Shown: one piece after another, positions 61,165-64,000 of the stretch
Layout: every line of letters starts with the position of its first letter
How positions within the stretch are numbered: the stretch's first letter is position 1
Source of the DNA: Zygaena filipendulae
Taxonomy: Eukaryota > Arthropoda > Insecta > Lepidoptera > Zygaenidae
Reading direction: 5' to 3'
NCBI GenBank assembly: GCA_907165275.2
Contig: OU015675.1
Span: 3,985,501-4,049,500, forward strand
DNA: 64,000 bases
Position numbers and translations under genes: made by a program
The notes under the pieces: generated by a model
The model's input: only the letters and a program-made list of their open reading frames with translations
The model's database searches: none
Told to the model about the DNA's origin: nothing

Positions 61165-61428
61165 ATGGTATTAAATTCTACTGTGACAGAAGGTGTAATA
61201 CAAAAATGGCACCTAAAACCACAAACTAGCATGCTCACAATCCAACAACCTTCGGCTACCGTATACTTAGCGTATCCTTCGAGAGGTCAAACTGAATTGG
61301 TCGATGTTAACAATGATAAGAAAAAAACAAACAATACACCCAGCAATGTCACCAAGGTAGGATTCCCCGCGGATTCCCACGTCTTGAGGCGGGTCGACGA
61401 CCCGAGAGTGGAGCTGATCGATTGGTGA
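61165..61428 (+). CDS. Unrecognised 87-codon frame, possible terminal exon
   Basis: A polar frame without membrane segment or known motif, ending RVELIDW-stop. It is followed by AT-rich DNA with a possible AATAAA near 61680. The sequence is less AT-rich than its flanks. No good acceptor is obvious just upstream, and I cannot link it to another exon with confidence. It could be a small gene, the last exon of a gene between 55 and 61 kb, or chance. Confidence 0.3.
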   Translation: MVLNSTVTEGVIQKWHLKPQTSMLTIQQPSATVYLAYPSRGQTELVDVNNDKKKTNNTPSNVTKVGFPADSHVLRRVDDPRVELIDW

Positions 61429-61429
61429 T

Positions 61430-62329
61430 ATTTTTTGCAATCGGTTCCATGCAATGTGCCCACGTTTAGTTTAAATGCCAGAAACGCTAACAAGCCGGGA
61501 TCTGTATCGTTATATCGTTGTAGTTATTTCAATTTACAAAGTGAAATGAGATATATTTTTTATACGTTAATTATAAAAAGCTTTGTAAAGTTGTTTAATA
61601 TATTTTATTATGATAGTATAAATGGTTAGATGTTAATTTAGAACAATCACAGCTTCAATTCCGTTGAGATTGACCTTTGAATAAAACTAGTATTATGATT
61701 TGTATCTAATCCTAACCAAATTATTTTAAAAATGTTGAGTACTTATCTACTCTTGTAAAAAATTCAACATTTTTAAATGAGCATTTCAGGATAAACCATG
61801 ATAAATATTCTTTTCTATTGAAAAGTTTAAAACTGCGTTTTTATAACAAAACAGATGAAATACAAACTAATAAGTATATCTATTTTATTTTCCTATTTAT
61901 TTTGGCTCTTTGTTTTTCTTATTTTATTATTAGTAAAATGAGATAGATTGAAGGCTAACCATATAACGTTATAAAACACCGCACCCAACCATCACGATAA
62001 ATGTTGAAGTATTTACTGACAAGAGAACAATATCCTCCTACAAACAGTACCAAGTTGAATAATGTTTAAAACTTCTAGACGTAAAATACGCGTGTCATTG
62101 TGTACTTGTACCGTCAACAAAAATAGCCAGTGCCAAACGATGAACTAAAAGTTTCTCGTAAATACCAATTTGAAGATCGATCGTATGATCCCGTTGTGTA
62201 AGATAAAACACAGCAATATTATTTCTAAACTTATAATTAAATGGGTTATCCATCAATCATCAGTGTTTTGAAGTTTGCTGAAATATTATGCAACATTTCT
62301 TTCTATTAGATATTAATAAGCAATTCGAT
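61430..62329. other. Intergenic, no gene recognised
   Basis: AT-rich DNA without recognised repeat or coding frame. Confidence 0.5.
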
Positions 62330-62640
62330 AAACTCGATCGAAGAAATCGCGCAGTTGTGGATTTCCAGACATCGAGCTGGTATGCGTGGTAGGTATTTCT
62401 GACGCGATGTCCGATGTCGAAACTTAGCAGCTGGCATTAATTCGAACAATTCCGGTAAACACTCCTCTCATAGATGCGCTAGAAGATGTAGAGCCTACCA
62501 ACATCTCTACGTAACGTCAAAGGATCAAGCCGATCAGAAATACCTCGTCATCGACGATTCGGGCTGCTCTACGTTGGATGCGGTGAAATAGAAGGAGCTG
62601 GCACTGGGGACTCCAGAGGTTCAAGCATTATATTAGTTTT
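62330..62640 (-). pseudogene. Decayed LINE reverse-transcriptase C-terminus
   Basis: The minus strand reads in successive frames HRIQRRAARIVDDE, LDPLTLRRDVG, then ELFELMPAAKFRHRTSR and LPRIPARCLE. This is the classic tail of a lepidopteran Jockey-group ORF2. At least two frameshifts and stop codons interrupt it. It is a different family from the LINE at 35455. Confidence 0.75.
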
Positions 62641-63371
62641 AACTAATCTTAAAAGTTACCTGAAATAAGTTTTCGAAAAATGAACTTCCGGCACTGGCGT
62701 ATTCGTTTTGCTGGCGGTCCAAAACACCCATGAGCCCACGCATTGTGCCCAAAACATTACACTTGGATATACTTAGTGGGTGTATACCGCCGCATAGTAA
62801 TACGTTTACTTTCCAATTTGGAAGTCATCGTATTAATTTTCCAGCTAATGTATTTTAAGGTGCATTTTTATATACCTACCTATATACATTTCCTATAGAA
62901 AAGTCAGAGAACATTCTCTGTCAAATTACTTCAATATTATTTTAAGTTTTGAATAAGTATGTGCTGAGGTTCATTTAGCAAATACACAAAATTAACTTAA
63001 TAATAACCTAATAATCTAAGATATTAAGGTAATAGCTTAACCAAACATTTAAGGCTAGAATTACACTAGCAACTTATTACAATAGGGTAGAACTTAGAGC
63101 CCGCTTACGCCAAAGAACCTACATGACTTTTATTACTCTATGTCTTGACCAAATAGACTTGTAAAACTATGGTAGGTATGTAAAAATTGTTGGCCACGAT
63201 CACCTACATTAGTATGTGAATATGTGTAAATGTAAAAATGTGATCTGTTCGTGTCACGTTCTTGGTCGGATCCGCAATTAGTGGTTTAAAAATTTGTACT
63301 GAAACGATCACTTGGTTTTCGCTCCCACAGATGCTCGAAGGGGGTAAAACGTCTCATTGTCAAATCCTACT
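62641..63371. other. Intergenic, no gene recognised
   Basis: AT-rich. No feature can be supported. Confidence 0.5.
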
Positions 63372-63597
63372 ATTCTACTAATATCATAAATGTGAAAGTG
63401 TGGATGTTTGGATATTTGGATGTTTGTTACACAATCACGCAAAATAAATAAATAAATAGAAACGGCTAAACGGATTTGGATGAAATTTGGCATGCACGTT
63501 GTCAGGGGTACAGAAAATGACATAGGGTACTTTTTATCCCGGAATTCCGGCGGGAACCCCGAAATTACCGCGGGTAAAACCGCGGGCCACAGCTAGT
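63372..63597 (-). repeat. GC-headed interspersed repeat, well-kept copy
   Basis: From tail complement CTACTAATATCATAAATGTG to head complement GTAAAACCGCGGGCCACAGC. Contains an (AAATA)n expansion near 63441. Confidence 0.75.
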
Positions 63598-64000
63598 AAA
63601 TTAATGATACGACACCAGTACTTTTTACGTTCCGAATCGTTTGCATATTAATATATCTAAACCTTCAAGAAACTGCAAGAGCTGTTTATTTAGTTAGACC
63701 TACAATTATGTAGGTACAAATTATAGTTATTTATAATACTAATTATTAGATATAAGGTGTAGGCGAACCTACATCGATGGTTAAAGTGTCAACTCTTGTT
63801 CATCACACTTTGTTATTACGAAAACAATCAACATTTTTTCTTTTTTTTTTATAAACCTCTTTCACATTGAGTGCCATAAATGGAAATATATATATTTATC
63901 ATTTTTGTCGCTTTATTTGTTTTGAACGTTAGCATTTATGTTAAATCTTCTCACGGTTTGATCGCTCCGACGCCCACGGATGTTTGTGTGTTCGTTCGTC
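63598..64000. other. Intergenic to window edge, no gene recognised
   Basis: AT-rich. Nothing supported. Confidence 0.5.

Noticed and set aside
1..64000. CRISPR arrays, bacterial operons, rRNA or canonical tRNA genes
   Set aside because: No regularly spaced direct repeats with unique spacers, no ribosome-binding-site-linked frames and no complete tRNA or rRNA sequence were seen. The GC-headed repeats are dispersed in both orientations and are not an array.

Overview
The window is eukaryotic and looks like a lepidopteran (moth or butterfly) nuclear scaffold. It is AT-rich, its genes are split by long introns with GT-AG borders, and it is full of short interspersed repeats of a kind seen throughout Lepidoptera. 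No bacterial, CRISPR or operon-like structure is present. All gene models below were spliced by hand from reading frame, splice consensus and phase.

Left part (1-17,333): a minus-strand gene for a secreted or surface leucine-rich-repeat protein. Seven phase-compatible coding exons are visible. The first, with signal peptide and cysteine cap, is at 17,168-17,333, and the gene runs off the left edge. Its 10.8-kb first intron carries a PIF/Harbinger DNA transposon with both of its genes apparently intact: a Myb/SANT-like protein (+, 9,720-11,351, 281 aa) and a HARBI1-type DDE nuclease (-, 13,384-11,621, 378 aa). They are arranged tail to tail.

Middle (17,334-25,372): intergenic DNA between divergent genes, dense in MITEs. 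These include a MITE with a perfect 8-bp target duplication nested in a fold-back MITE, and two copies of a family with GGGCCCTTATTC ends.

Right part (25,373-54,969): a plus-strand c-type lysozyme-like gene of four exons (143 aa) spread over 29.6 kb. All eight cysteines and the catalytic Glu are kept, but the catalytic Asp is Ser. Intron 1 (17 kb) holds a Ty3/gypsy element (28,868-41,255) with unusually long, nearly identical 2,683-bp LTRs and a 4-bp ACTT target duplication. Its interior is deleted, so only the RT C-terminus, RNase H and integrase remain. Its 3' LTR is split by a 4,176-bp non-LTR retrotransposon (LINE). Intron 2 (11.3 kb) holds TA-flanked mariner-like MITEs, including an inverted pair.

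The last 9 kb (54,970-64,000) is mostly repeats, a decayed LINE reverse-transcriptase end and two weak exon-like segments. Apart from the two cellular genes, the coding capacity seen belongs to mobile elements. The main story is how one small immune-type gene and one LRR gene have been expanded by successive nested insertions.
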